A stretch of 64,000 nt of DNA from Prolixibacter bellariivorans ATCC BAA-1284 (GTDB lineage Bacteria > Bacteroidota > Bacteroidia > Bacteroidales > Prolixibacteraceae), in NCBI RefSeq assembly GCF_000621705.1, contig NZ_KK211332.1, positions 1 to 64,000 on the forward strand. Reading direction: 5' to 3'. This document shows positions 53,557 through 62,628 of the stretch, in pieces. A program made the position numbers and the translations under genes. The notes beneath the pieces are model-generated. The model was not told the origin of the DNA and did no database searches. It saw only the letters and a program-made list of their open reading frames with translations. Position 1 is the stretch's first letter. Each line of letters begins with the position of its first letter.

Positions 53557-54228
53557 ATGGAAACAAAAGTAATCCTTCATAATTCGGTAAGTTTAGATTG
53601 TTCTTACGTTGGTTTGACCCCAAATATGGAATTACATTATCAGATTGTGAGCGCCTATAAATCTGATGCATACATGGTTGGTTCCAATACTGCTAAAACA
53701 GGAATTTCAATGTTTGGAGAAACAACAAATGAAGAAAAAGCAGATTTTATAAAACCCAAAAAAGATGAAGCCCTGTCATATTGGATTATACCTGATACAA
53801 AAGGAATTATGAAAGGTTTTTTGCATTACTATCGAAGATTTGAGTTTTGCAAAGATGTAATAGTTTTGGTGTCGAGAGCAACACCTGTTGATTATTTAAA
53901 CTATATGAAAGAAAGGGAATATGAATATGTTATCGCAGGTGAAACTTTTGTTGATTATCAAAATGCCATAAAACAACTTGCAGAAAAATATTCGATACAG
54001 ACCATCTTGGTAGATACAGGTAGTAAGTTAGGAAATGTTTTACTAAATGATAACCTTGTAGATGAAATTAGTTTAATTGTTTCCCCGGAAATAGTTGGAA
54101 AATCTTCTGCAAATTTATTTGAAAATATAGAATCTAAAGTTGAGTTACAATGTACTCGCTGTGAACTGTTAAAAGATAGCTACAGTTGGCTAACTTATAA
54201 AATAAAAACGGCACACAACAAATTGTAA
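53557..54228 (+). CDS. RibD C-terminal/dihydrofolate reductase-like protein
   Basis: A 223-residue protein of the RibD_C/DHFR-like fold. It starts METKVILHNSVSLDCSYVGL, has SDAYMVGSNTAKTG, then TILVDTGSKLGNVLLNDNLV and DEISLIVSPEIVG. Members bind NADPH and reduce riboflavin or folate-type substrates; many are lone, uncharacterised reductases. Here it is the only gene of its cassette. The last 19 bases overlap the start of palindrome 2, as is usual for cassette genes. Real substrate unknown. Confidence 0.8.
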   Translation: METKVILHNSVSLDCSYVGLTPNMELHYQIVSAYKSDAYMVGSNTAKTGISMFGETTNEEKADFIKPKKDEALSYWIIPDTKGIMKGFLHYYRRFEFCKDVIVLVSRATPVDYLNYMKEREYEYVIAGETFVDYQNAIKQLAEKYSIQTILVDTGSKLGNVLLNDNLVDEISLIVSPEIVGKSSANLFENIESKVELQCTRCELLKDSYSWLTYKIKTAHNKL

Positions 54229-54344
54229 ATTGCATTGCGGGGTTCGTGCGGTGTCGTTCGCTTGATTCTCGTTTCGCAGTTCTGTCCTGTCGGACAGGAA
54301 CGCTCTCCGATTCCGCAACGACAACATGTACCAACCGTTAGCGG
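54210..54344 (+). repeat. attC-like palindrome 2
   Basis: It shares about 100 bp of close identity with palindrome 1 (TTGTAAATTGCATTGCGGGG, GGTGTCGTTCGCT, CGTTTCGCAGTTC). The tip is TGTCC-TGTC-GGACA. The edges are GGCACACAAC (left) and GTTAGCGG (right). Confidence 0.65.
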
Positions 54345-54404
54345 CAATGTAATCAGCCTCTTGCGATAAAAAATAAAACTTGCCACAATAGAGAAAAACG
54401 AGAT

Positions 54405-54857
54405 ATGGTGACAATAAAAAAAATTGTCGAAAATAAGAAGCAGTTCCTTGATCTATTGTTGTTGGCAGACGAACAGGAAAATATGATTGACAAGTATTTA
54501 CCTGGTGGAGATTTGTTTGCTTTATATGACGATGATTTGAAAAGTGTTTGCGTTGTTGTGCCGATAGATAGCGAGACCTGCGAGTTGAAAAACATAGCAA
54601 CATACGAGAAACATCAAGGCAAAGGGTACGCTAGAGCACTGATAGATTTCATTTCTGATTTCTACAAAAACGACTACAAAACAATGCTTGTCGGGACTGG
54701 CGAAACACCGACAATCTTGTCATTTTATGAAAGTTGTGGGTTTGAAAAATCACATCGAGTAAAGAATTTTTTCATAGAGAATTACGACCACCCTATTTTC
54801 GAGGACGACATTCAACTTATTGATATGATTTATCTTAAAAAGGATTTATTAGAATAG
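54405..54857 (+). CDS. GNAT-family N-acetyltransferase
   Basis: A 150-residue acetyltransferase. [20 protein letters not shown] leads into the acetyl-CoA loop [16 protein letters not shown] (R/Q-x-x-G-x-G/A), followed by [19 protein letters not shown]. It transfers acetyl from acetyl-CoA to an amine; small-molecule or peptide targets cannot be told apart. Typical cassette cargo: a single gene between attC-like elements. Confidence 0.88.
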   Translation: MVTIKKIVENKKQFLDLLLLADEQENMIDKYLPGGDLFALYDDDLKSVCVVVPIDSETCELKNIATYEKHQGKGYARALIDFISDFYKNDYKTMLVGTGETPTILSFYESCGFEKSHRVKNFFIENYDHPIFEDDIQLIDMIYLKKDLLE

Positions 54858-54904
54858 CATGAATGTATTACAAACGAAATAAAATGCAGAAAAAATAAAC
54901 ACTA

Positions 54905-54965
54905 CCGCTAACACCTTGTAAATTGCATTGGGTGTCCGTTGTAAATTGGGCGTCATGCAGGCGGA
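54905..54965 (+). repeat. attC-like palindrome 3 (truncated)
   Basis: It starts CCGCTAAC, complementary to GTTAGCGG at 54337, and continues CTTGTAAATTGCATTG as in palindromes 1 and 2. It then breaks into GGTGTCCGTTGTAAATTGGG and lacks the middle and right arm. A deletion inside the element is likely. Confidence 0.55.
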
Positions 54966-55002
54966 CCATGAAACAGACGTAAAAAATTTAAAGAGTAAGA
55001 AC

Positions 55003-55776
55003 ATGAAATTTAATTGGAACCCAGATTTGTATGATGACAAACATGATTTTGTTTTCAAATTCGGTGAGGAGATTGTGAAGCTTCTGAACCCTCAAAAGGG
55101 AGAAAAAATTCTAGATATCGGTTGCGGTACCGGAGACTTAACTAAAAAGATATCGGAACAATGTGGAAAAGTCATTGGGATAGATAACTCCAACGAGATG
55201 ATTCAAGCGGCGCAGAAAAAGTATCCGGAGATTTCGTTTATTCACGATGATGCAATAAATTATCAACTTGATGATACATTTGATGCGATATTTTCAAATG
55301 CTGTTTTACATTGGATTACGCAACCAGATACTATGATTCAAAATGCAAACCGACATTTAAAAATCGGTGGTAGATATGTTGTTGAATTTGGCGGAAAAGG
55401 ATGCAATTATTCGATAATTAATACGCTGAAAGAGCAGTTGGACAAAGAAGGATTAAATTATCCGAGCATAGAAAGCATGTTATATTATCCTTCAATTAGT
55501 CAATACTCAACAGTACTTGAAAATAATGGATTTGAAGTTAATTTGGCGTTGCTATTTGACAGACCAACTGAACTAAAAGGAGGAATAAACGGGCTTCATG
55601 ACTTCATCGAAATGTTTTTAAACTGGTTATTTAAACATGTTTCTGATTCAGATAAGTCGGCTATTATTAAAAGGACTATTGATAGTTTAAAACCACAAAT
55701 CTTTGACGGGAAATCCTGGCTTGCTGATTATAGACGGATAAGGATTGTTGCTCATAAGAAAAATGAAATTAAATGA
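55003..55776 (+). CDS. Class I SAM-dependent methyltransferase
   Basis: A 257-residue methyltransferase from the ATG at 55003 (MKFNWNPDLYDDKHDFVFKF); an ATG at 54928 would begin inside the truncated palindrome. Motif I is ILDIGCGTGDLTKKI, then VIGIDNSNEMIQAA and DAIFSNAVLHWI. It resembles trans-aconitate/malonyl-ACP-type methyltransferases, which often appear as mobile cargo. The substrate is unknown. Confidence 0.9.
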   Translation: MKFNWNPDLYDDKHDFVFKFGEEIVKLLNPQKGEKILDIGCGTGDLTKKISEQCGKVIGIDNSNEMIQAAQKKYPEISFIHDDAINYQLDDTFDAIFSNAVLHWITQPDTMIQNANRHLKIGGRYVVEFGGKGCNYSIINTLKEQLDKEGLNYPSIESMLYYPSISQYSTVLENNGFEVNLALLFDRPTELKGGINGLHDFIEMFLNWLFKHVSDSDKSAIIKRTIDSLKPQIFDGKSWLADYRRIRIVAHKKNEIK

Positions 55777-55841
55777 GATGCTCGCGTATTGCACAGATGC
55801 CGTAAGACCTGTAACTTTTAAAATAAAGTTAATCGAAGAAA

Positions 55842-56261
55842 ATGAGTAAGGGATTTTTTACAAATAAAAACTCGAAACCAACTGATGTCGAGATTATAGA
55901 TATTGTCGGTAAAACTAAAGACAATTTGGAACTTTTATTCCGGTATTTGACTGATGAACTACGCCTAAAAGGGGAATTGAAATTTTACGGAATCAATTAT
56001 GGTTGGGCATTAAGATTTAACAAATCAGGAAAATCTGTAGTCTCAATTTATCCGCACAAGGATTGCTTAACTGTTCAGATTATTTTAAATAAAAGTCAGA
56101 CAGATTTTGCATTGTCATCTGGATTTGATTCAAAAATTGTTCAAACGATTAAAAATACTGAGCCAATTCATGAAGGCAAATGGGTTTATTTAACGGTTGA
56201 TGAAAGAACAGAAATTAGTGCTATCAAAAAATTGGTAGATATAAGGATTAAAATAAAATAA
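55842..56261 (+). CDS. DUF3788-like small protein
   Basis: A 139-residue protein with YGINYGWALRFNKSGKSVVSIYP and IHEGKWVYLTV, a pattern of the DUF3788 group of small soluble proteins. The family function is not known. The stop codon touches the left edge of palindrome 4. There is no palindrome between this gene and the methyltransferase, so the two may share a cassette or an element was lost. Confidence 0.65.
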   Translation: MSKGFFTNKNSKPTDVEIIDIVGKTKDNLELLFRYLTDELRLKGELKFYGINYGWALRFNKSGKSVVSIYPHKDCLTVQIILNKSQTDFALSSGFDSKIVQTIKNTEPIHEGKWVYLTVDERTEISAIKKLVDIRIKIK

Positions 56262-56399
56262 CGGTTGTCAACACATGGTATAGTACATGCGGGTTCAGCG
56301 GTTTTTGAGCATTCGTGACTCGTAAAAAAGGTCGGTGTAAACTGATAGGAAATCGCTTTGTACTCCCGCACGACACCATACCATCAACCGTTATACAAC
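56261..56399 (+). repeat. attC-like palindrome 4
   Basis: ACGGTTG (56261-56267) and CAACCGT (56385-56391) are outer arms; inside, CATGGTAT/ATACCAT and TGCGGG/CCCGCA also pair. The sequence differs from palindromes 1 and 2 although the plan is the same. The right edge GTTATACAAC has no visible partner downstream. Confidence 0.6.
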
Positions 56400-56730
56400 A
56401 TGATGATCCTCCCAAATGATTGAGTGAAGTAAAGAATGAAAATGACCGGGACCGGGAACAGGTATAATTCGTATGGTTTCTTGCTCTGTTTCACTTAAAG
56501 GAAAGAGTCCACCGTTGTCAAACATCTGACTTCATGTCGTGTAACAAAAAAAATAAAATGTAAAATTAACCGTTTAGCTTTCGAATATTCTGTAAAAATT
56601 GTACCTTGCTTTTGTTAAATAGCATAGCTTTTCGTTGTGTTTAATGTTTGAGGGGGGCTCCAAATACTTTTTAGAGAAAGTATTTGATTTTAATATTATG
56701 AACAATTATCAAACATTAAAAACCAAAAAA
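56400..56730. other. Intergenic, no gene seen
   Basis: About 330 bp between the cassette array and a lipoprotein gene, with no recognisable gene or RNA. It probably includes the lipoprotein promoter. Confidence 0.45.
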
Positions 56731-57225
56731 ATGAGTTACAAAAAAACGTTATTTCCCCTAATTAGTTTGGCATTCCTGCTTACTTGTTTCAGCTGTGATC
56801 TTCTTAGAGATGCTGAAGGAGGATATACTGAGCCCGACCCATGCGATAAGACAAAAATAGAAAATGAAGAAGAACGCACCTTCGAAATTAGTTGTCATGT
56901 GACAGATCAGAATGGAGATCCTGTCAGCAGTGTAACAGTAGTTTATGACTTCATAAAGGAGTATTGTGACGGAACCCTTAAAGGAGATTTTTCATTTACC
57001 GATACGCCTAATGAAAATGGATATAGTTCTGCTGGGAATTGGGTCACTTATAAATATAACAACGAACTTGATCATGTATTTGTTAAAGTTTATATTGAGG
57101 GTTCTATTTCCAGCTCTGTTGATGAGGTTTTTTACTGGGATGATGTAGATGAGGAGTATATACTTGATTTAGCAAATCGAAAAAAGATCGTTAAATCCTA
57201 TGAAATAACCCATAACATTGATTAG
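56731..57225 (+). CDS. Small lipoprotein of unknown function
   Basis: A 164-residue lipoprotein from the ATG at 56731 (MSYKKTLFPLISLAFLLTCFSC, Cys22); upstream ATGs do not give a signal. The mature part (FEISCHVTDQNGDPVSSVTV, YSSAGNWVTYKYNNELDHVF) looks like one Ig-like or carboxypeptidase-regulatory-type beta domain. No enzyme motif. It stands alone after the cassette array and may be a surface protein. Confidence 0.65.
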   Translation: MSYKKTLFPLISLAFLLTCFSCDLLRDAEGGYTEPDPCDKTKIENEEERTFEISCHVTDQNGDPVSSVTVVYDFIKEYCDGTLKGDFSFTDTPNENGYSSAGNWVTYKYNNELDHVFVKVYIEGSISSSVDEVFYWDDVDEEYILDLANRKKIVKSYEITHNID

Positions 57226-57264
57226 CGGAAAGGTGAATAGCTAGTTGCGAGAGAAAGGCATTTC

Positions 57265-57306
57265 GTTAGCGTCGATCCGGGGATATAGCTTCGGATCGAC
57301 ACTAAC
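57265..57306. other. Imperfect hairpin after the lipoprotein
   Basis: GTTAG-C-GTCGATCCG and CGGATCGAC-A-CTAAC pair over 14 bp with one mismatch and a 12-nt loop, 39 bp past the stop. No U-tract is present, so terminator function is doubtful. Confidence 0.4.
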
Positions 57307-57390
57307 ATGGCTGATTTGTACTTTGCAATACATTGCTTATTATGCAATCAATGTATAGCTAATTTGACAAACCAAACCCGTGAAATTTAA

Positions 57391-57648
57391 ATCATCGTTT
57401 TATTCGTCCTGGCTCAATGTCATACGGGAAAAGTTAGTAAAATTGCCTTGGAAGGGAATTGGGGACGCCTTCTGAATGACCTGAACGAAGACTTATACAC
57501 CAAATTGTATTTCCATCAAGATACACTTGAAAGTTTTGACAGAGTGTGGCTATTACACCCGATGCGTAAATACAAATTCAAAAATGACAGCTTAATAAGT
57601 TACCGAAAATCTGAATTGGAATCCGATTCAGCAAATAAAGCGATTTAG
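57391..57648 (+). pseudogene. Broken small lipoprotein gene
   Basis: From 57391 the frame reads IIVLFVLAQCHTGKVSK and then LEGNWGRLLNDLNEDLYTKL. The first part looks like the end of a signal peptide with lipobox LAQC, but a stop (57388-57390) sits directly before it and there is no start codon. A GTG in another frame (57380) followed by a shift could be the original start. Only about 65 codons follow the lipobox. It is most likely a decayed gene. Confidence 0.4.
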
Positions 57649-57722
57649 GAATATTGGATTAAAAGAAACAAATAAAAACCAACCATAACATATCGTCATA
57701 TGGCACTTATTAAGGGTCTGGC

Positions 57723-57746
57723 AGGATTTCTTCCAGAAATCCTTTT
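57723..57746 (+). terminator. Possible terminator
   Basis: AGGATTTC (57723-57730) and GAAATCCT (57736-57743) form an 8-bp stem with a 5-nt loop, followed by TTT. It would close the plus-strand units to the left, ahead of the AraC gene. Confidence 0.5.
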
Positions 57747-57823
57747 AAATTATTCCTATCATATTTTTCCACAGTTAGTGAACTTAATGCATCTTTACCC
57801 ACGCAAAACATTTCAGCCTTGGA

Positions 57824-58978
57824 ATGAAGGAAAAGAACCAACATACCAATGACCATCGCAGTAGTCTTTTCAAGCTTTTGAGCGGCTTTTTTCGCAGCAA
57901 ATTCAATGTTTGGACGATTGTTACCTCCATCCTCGTACTCGTTGGTATTTATGGGTATTTCCTAAGCTTTCGCGACATCCAGGTGTTTCCTTCGCAGCAC
58001 AATTTTGCCGTTGGCTTTTACGACGACCGTGCCAACGGGGGCCATTCGGAGATTGTACAACATAGCGTCTCCGATTCGATTATCGCTCTCGATTTCCAGT
58101 TAAAGAAAGGATTTCTGAGCCCGTACGTCGGGATAAGCATCGGCCCCACCCGGGACAGCATTATCAATCTGACCCACTACAACCAAATCAGGTTGACTGC
58201 GTCTGCAAAGGGAATCAAAAACATCAACTTCTCGTTGTATACCCGTAACCCGTATTTCCGGAAAAAGGGTAACAGCAACGATTTGAATTTCTATACCCTG
58301 GTGGAGATTTCGCCGGAGGAGAAACAATATGCCATCGATGTCAACCAGATGAATGTGCCCGATTGGTGGCGCAGCCTCAATCATATCTCCCCGCAGGAAA
58401 AAATCAAACCCGACCTAAAGCATGTGTATAATTTCAACATGGGAAATGCCTACGTCCCATTGCTGAATACGACCTGCTCATTGCACATATACTCCATTTC
58501 AATTGTTCGGGATAATAGCCGGCTAGCCATCATGCTAATCATTTCATGGTTAACATTCTTCATCCTTTTAGTTATCATTTATCACCTCCGCGCCTGGTTA
58601 CAACAAAAGCAGGTTTCCATCACCATCTCCTACCGCTCCGTGGAAGTAGAGGAAGAGAAACAACCGGCTGAAGACTTTATCGGTTATATCAACCGGAACT
58701 TTCAGGAGCATGAGCTTTCACTCGAACAGGTGTCTGAGCATACTGGCGTCACGCCGCGCCGGATCGCCCAGTTCATACAGGAAACCTACGATTGCAACTT
58801 CAAAACCTACATCAATCGCATCCGCATTAACGAATCCAAACGGTTACTCCGCGAAACCGATTTACCTATCGGCGAAATTGCCTTCAAGGTAGGATTCGGT
58901 AATCAAAGTCATTTCAACCGCGTTTTCAAAAACCAGACCCAACAAAGCCCTTCACAATACCGTGAAAGTGTGCGCTAG
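57824..58978 (+). CDS. Membrane-anchored AraC-family regulator
   Basis: A 384-residue protein. TM1 is at about 28-49 (VWTIVTSILVLVGIYGYFL) and TM2 at about 229-250 (IMLIISWLTFFILLVIIY). They enclose a periplasmic domain of about 180 residues with a beta-rich, carbohydrate-binding look (GFLSPYVGISIGPT). The C-terminus is an AraC HTH pair (LSLEQVSEHTGVTPRRIAQF, IGEIAFKVGFGNQSHFNRVF). This would read a periplasmic signal and bind DNA from the membrane without phosphotransfer. It lies just upstream of the GH5 and GH39-like genes, its likely targets. Confidence 0.85.
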   Translation: MKEKNQHTNDHRSSLFKLLSGFFRSKFNVWTIVTSILVLVGIYGYFLSFRDIQVFPSQHNFAVGFYDDRANGGHSEIVQHSVSDSIIALDFQLKKGFLSPYVGISIGPTRDSIINLTHYNQIRLTASAKGIKNINFSLYTRNPYFRKKGNSNDLNFYTLVEISPEEKQYAIDVNQMNVPDWWRSLNHISPQEKIKPDLKHVYNFNMGNAYVPLLNTTCSLHIYSISIVRDNSRLAIMLIISWLTFFILLVIIYHLRAWLQQKQVSITISYRSVEVEEEKQPAEDFIGYINRNFQEHELSLEQVSEHTGVTPRRIAQFIQETYDCNFKTYINRIRINESKRLLRETDLPIGEIAFKVGFGNQSHFNRVFKNQTQQSPSQYRESVR

Positions 58979-59149
58979 CGAGTTGCACTTTTTGCAAAAA
59001 GATTTCCATTTTTTGTCAAAAGGAAGAAGAAGCTTCCGCTTAATATTGCGCTGCAGAGAGTCAATTGCGGCATGAGATAAGTGCATTGTATTTGCTGCCT
59101 GCCGAGTCTGACTTTTTTGAATAAGCCAATAAACATTAAACCAACATAA

Positions 59150-60901
59150 ATGAATTTCATGATGAAAACCAAGCTGACCGGCATTCTGATGTTGAGTTTG
59201 CTTTCACTATTTGCCTGTCAGAAGAAAGATAACCCCAATACGCTTTCCGTTTCTCCGTCACAGATTAGTTTTTCGAAAACCGGCAGCAATACACTTATGT
59301 CGCTCCAGACCGATGCAGATTCATGGAATATCAGCAATCCGGCCTCCGACTGGCTTGTTATATCGAACACCAGCGGGACCGACAAGAATGCTCAGATCTC
59401 GTTGAAAGTGGAAAGCCAAACGTTGACTGTCCGCACCGATACGCTCACCATTATGGCCGGTAATGCCAACCCGGTTCACGTGGTGGTATCGCAGGCATCG
59501 TCAGACTATCTCTATAATCTTTCGACCAACGAAAACAGCTTCAGTTTGAAACGCTCGGGTGATTCAGCCATACTCACCGTTACAACCGATGCGCCGGAAT
59601 GGGCCATGAGCGCGGATGCCGATTGGTTGCAGCTGAGTAAAACAGCCGGCGGACAAGGCTCGACCAGCGTTGATTTGACAGCACCCGAAAATATCGGAAC
59701 CGATGCGCGAACCGCGACTCTTACCCTGACCGCCGAACATGCTCCTACGGTTGAAATTACCTTTACACAAAAAGGTGAGATTTACCCCAACTACAATACC
59801 TCGCCACAAACACCCGATGAAACCGGAATGACCAGTACTGCTGCTGAATTGGCTGCAAAAATCAATCTGGGCTGGAACCTGGGAAATTCACTGGAAGCTA
59901 CCGGCGGAGAAACGGCCTGGGGAAATCCGAAAACGACCAAGGCATTGATTGATTTGGTGAAACAAAGCGGATTCAACGCCATTCGGATTCCTTGTTCCTG
60001 GAATCAATATGCCAATGCTGCTACGGCCGAAATACAGGCTGACTGGCTGCAACGGGTGAAAGAGGTCGTTCAGTACTGCATCGACGATGATATGTATGTT
60101 ATCCTGAACATCCACTGGGACGGCGGCTGGTTGGAGAAAAACTGTACACAGGATAAACAGGAAGAAGTGAATGCCAAACAGAAGGCCTTCTGGGAACAGA
60201 TAGCCACGACGATGCGTGATTTCGACGAGCACCTGCTCTTTGCCAGCGCCAACGAACCCGCCGTAGACAATGCGACACAAATGGCGGTGCTGGAATCGTA
60301 TCACCAGAGCTTCATTAATGCCGTGCGTTCAACCGGGGGGAAAAACAGCTACCGGGTACTTGTTATACAAGGTCCCTCGACTGACATTGAGAAAACCAAT
60401 AAACTGATGACGACTTTGCCAACCGACGAGGTTGCCAACCGCCTGATGGTTGAGATTCATTACTATACTCCCTGGAACTTCTGCGGAATGACTGAAGACG
60501 CCGACTGGGGTAAAATGTTCTATTACTGGGGGAACGGCTATCACTCCACCACCGACACCGAACGTAACGCAACCTGGGGTGAAGAATCAACAGTAGATGA
60601 TTTTTTTGGGTTGATGAAACAACAGTTTGTCGATAATGGAATCCCGGTGGTTATGGGAGAATTTAGCGCCGTACGCCGTTCGGATTTGACCGGCGATGCG
60701 TTGACATTGCATTTGGCTTCGAGAGCTTATTTCCTGAAGTATGTGACGCAAAAAGCAAAAGAAGACGGAATTCTCCCGTTTTATTGGGATAATGGTTCGA
60801 TGGACAATAACAATTGTGCTATTTTTAACCGAAACAACGATACCGTATTCGATCAGCAGTCACTGGACGCTTTGGTTCAGGGTGCCAATGCTGCTCAATA
60901 G
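59150..60901 (+). CDS. BACON-domain GH5 endoglycosidase, lipoprotein
   Basis: A 583-residue lipoprotein (lipobox SLFAC; ATGs at 59150, 59159 and 59162, the last giving MKTKLTGILMLSLLSLFAC). Two BACON domains follow (about 30-118 and 120-207), then a GH5 barrel starting GWNLGNSLEA. Catalytic glutamates are Glu369 in ANEP and Glu504 in VMGEFSAV (numbered from 59150). The GH5 type with RIPCSWNQY and NIHWDGGWL resembles cellulase/endo-beta-1,4-glucanases of Bacteroidota, with xyloglucan or mixed-linkage glucan also possible. BACON domains hold surface enzymes away from the membrane. It is followed 60 bp on by the GH39-like gene. Confidence 0.92.
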   Translation: MNFMMKTKLTGILMLSLLSLFACQKKDNPNTLSVSPSQISFSKTGSNTLMSLQTDADSWNISNPASDWLVISNTSGTDKNAQISLKVESQTLTVRTDTLTIMAGNANPVHVVVSQASSDYLYNLSTNENSFSLKRSGDSAILTVTTDAPEWAMSADADWLQLSKTAGGQGSTSVDLTAPENIGTDARTATLTLTAEHAPTVEITFTQKGEIYPNYNTSPQTPDETGMTSTAAELAAKINLGWNLGNSLEATGGETAWGNPKTTKALIDLVKQSGFNAIRIPCSWNQYANAATAEIQADWLQRVKEVVQYCIDDDMYVILNIHWDGGWLEKNCTQDKQEEVNAKQKAFWEQIATTMRDFDEHLLFASANEPAVDNATQMAVLESYHQSFINAVRSTGGKNSYRVLVIQGPSTDIEKTNKLMTTLPTDEVANRLMVEIHYYTPWNFCGMTEDADWGKMFYYWGNGYHSTTDTERNATWGEESTVDDFFGLMKQQFVDNGIPVVMGEFSAVRRSDLTGDALTLHLASRAYFLKYVTQKAKEDGILPFYWDNGSMDNNNCAIFNRNNDTVFDQQSLDALVQGANAAQ

Positions 60902-60961
60902 CTGGTATGGTTGTCTATGATGAAATGAACACGGAAATTCAAACCTATTATTATTCATATC

Positions 60962-62551
60962 ATGAAGAAAACTTTGTTTCTGTTTGCCTTGCTGGGAAGC
61001 GTACTGCTTGGTAGTCCGGCGACGGCCCGCAATCATTCGCAGAAAGCGGCTGAGAAAGTCAGAACCATTAGTGTCGATTACAACCAGGTAAAGGGCGATT
61101 TCAATCACATGTTCCGGGAATGTGTCGGTGCCGGTCGGGCCAACGAAGGTTTGCGCGCCGACTGGCAGCAGCAGCTGGCTGTCGCTCACAAAGATTGCGG
61201 CTTTCAATACATCCGCATGCATGGCCTCTTAACCGATGACATGGGAGTATATAAAATGGACCGAAACGGAAAACCGGAATACAACTTTCAGTATATCGAT
61301 GCGCTGTATGATTATATTCTGAGTATCGGAATGAAACCGTTTGTCGAACTGGGATTCATGCCTAATGCTCTTGCCAGTGGTGATAAAACTATTTTCTGGT
61401 GGAGAGGCAATGTAACGCCGCCGAGGGACTATGATCAATGGGCCGATTTAATCCGCCACCTCGTACAGCATTTCACTCAACGTTACGGCGCCGATGAAGT
61501 GAAAACATGGTACTTCGAAGTATGGAACGAACCGAATCTCTCAGGCTTCTGGGCCGGAACGCAGCAGGAGTACTTCAAACTTTACAAATACACTGTCGAA
61601 GCCATTAAAGGCATCGACAAGGAGTACCGTGTAGGAGGTCCTGCTACAGCGGGTGCGGCCTGGGTTCCTGAGATGATCAATTTTTGCGAAAAGAACCATG
61701 TTCCCATCGACTTTATCAGCACCCATACCTATGGCGTAAAACAGGGCTTCCTGGACGAATACGGAACCACCGGTACCGTGCTGAACAAGGATAAATGGGC
61801 CGTAAGTGGCAATGTCATCCATTCGCGCAAACAAATATCCGAATCATCGATGCCCAACCTGGAGTTGCACTACACCGAATGGAGTGCCTCCTATACTCCC
61901 CATGACCCGATTCACGACAGTTACCATGAAGCGGCTTACATTCTCGAAAAACTGAAACAGGTAGGTAATGCAGCCAATTCGATGTCGTACTGGACCTTTA
62001 CCGATATCTTCGAGGAAGCCGGACCACGATTTACCCCGTTTCATGGCGGCTTTGGCTTGATGAATTACCAGGGGATCAAGAAGCCGGCTTTCTTCGCTTA
62101 TTCTTACCTGAATAAGATGGGAAAGACGGAACTTCAGGATGCCGACAGCGCTTCATGGGCCTGCAAAGATGCCGACGGAGATATGCAGTTGCTGTTTTGG
62201 GATTTCACCTATACCCTACCCGATTCTGTCAATAACCAGGCGTATTACATCAGGAATTTGCCATCCAAACCGAAAGGTAAAGTGAACGTGGAACTTAGTG
62301 GTGTGCCTGCCGGAAAATATCAACTCGAAGTGTACAGGATTGGCTATGACATTAACGATCCGTATACGACCTATTATCAACTGGGAAAGCCGAATCAACT
62401 CAGCCGGCAAGAGGTCGCCTTCATCAAGAAAAAGAATAGTGGCGCCCCGGTTGCTGAAGACTTGATTCAGGTCGACACGTCAGGCAAATTCAGCAAGGAA
62501 TTCCCGCTAAGGGAAAATGACGTGTATTTGGTGAAGTTGGTCAAGCTCTGA
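60962..62551 (+). CDS. GH39-family glycosidase (beta-xylosidase-like)
   Basis: A 529-residue secreted enzyme (signal peptide ending PATARN region). The catalytic pair is Glu190 in VWNEPNLSGFW and Glu306 in LHYTEWSAS, 116 residues apart as in GH39 beta-xylosidases. HGLLTDDMGVY and YWTFTDIFEEAG are further family marks. A C-terminal beta-sandwich (residues about 400-529) completes the usual layout. With the GH5 upstream it suggests breakdown of xylan, xyloglucan or glucan side chains. Exact sugar specificity is not readable. Confidence 0.88.
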   Translation: MKKTLFLFALLGSVLLGSPATARNHSQKAAEKVRTISVDYNQVKGDFNHMFRECVGAGRANEGLRADWQQQLAVAHKDCGFQYIRMHGLLTDDMGVYKMDRNGKPEYNFQYIDALYDYILSIGMKPFVELGFMPNALASGDKTIFWWRGNVTPPRDYDQWADLIRHLVQHFTQRYGADEVKTWYFEVWNEPNLSGFWAGTQQEYFKLYKYTVEAIKGIDKEYRVGGPATAGAAWVPEMINFCEKNHVPIDFISTHTYGVKQGFLDEYGTTGTVLNKDKWAVSGNVIHSRKQISESSMPNLELHYTEWSASYTPHDPIHDSYHEAAYILEKLKQVGNAANSMSYWTFTDIFEEAGPRFTPFHGGFGLMNYQGIKKPAFFAYSYLNKMGKTELQDADSASWACKDADGDMQLLFWDFTYTLPDSVNNQAYYIRNLPSKPKGKVNVELSGVPAGKYQLEVYRIGYDINDPYTTYYQLGKPNQLSRQEVAFIKKKNSGAPVAEDLIQVDTSGKFSKEFPLRENDVYLVKLVKL

Positions 62552-62570
62552 TTGAAACGAAATACCTTAA

Positions 62571-62609
62571 AAAAAAGAGATACGCAGACCTTTTGAGTAT
62601 CTCTTTTTT
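62571..62609 (+). terminator. Bidirectional intrinsic terminator
   Basis: AAAAAAGAGATAC (62571-62583) and GTATCTCTTTTTT (62597-62609) form a perfect 13-bp stem with a 13-nt loop. The A- and T-runs serve both the GH39-like gene and the convergent minus-strand gene. Confidence 0.85.
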
Positions 62610-62628
62610 ATTAACCTATGAAAATCGA

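Larger units (their letters stand above)
52680..56399 (+). mobile_element. Integron-like gene cassette array without integrase
   Basis: Five plus-strand genes of unrelated function are set in a row, most followed by an imperfect palindrome of about 135 bp (53314-53452, 54210-54344, partial 54905-54965, 56261-56399). In three cases the first bases of a cassette are the exact complement of the left edge of its own palindrome: GTTGGCAGC (52680) with GCTGCCAAC (53314), GTTGTGTGCC (53443) with GGCACACAAC (54210), GTTAGCGG (54337) with CCGCTAAC (54905). That is the logic of integron attC sites, although the core does not fit GTTRRRY strictly and no integrase gene is in the window. Confidence 0.6.
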
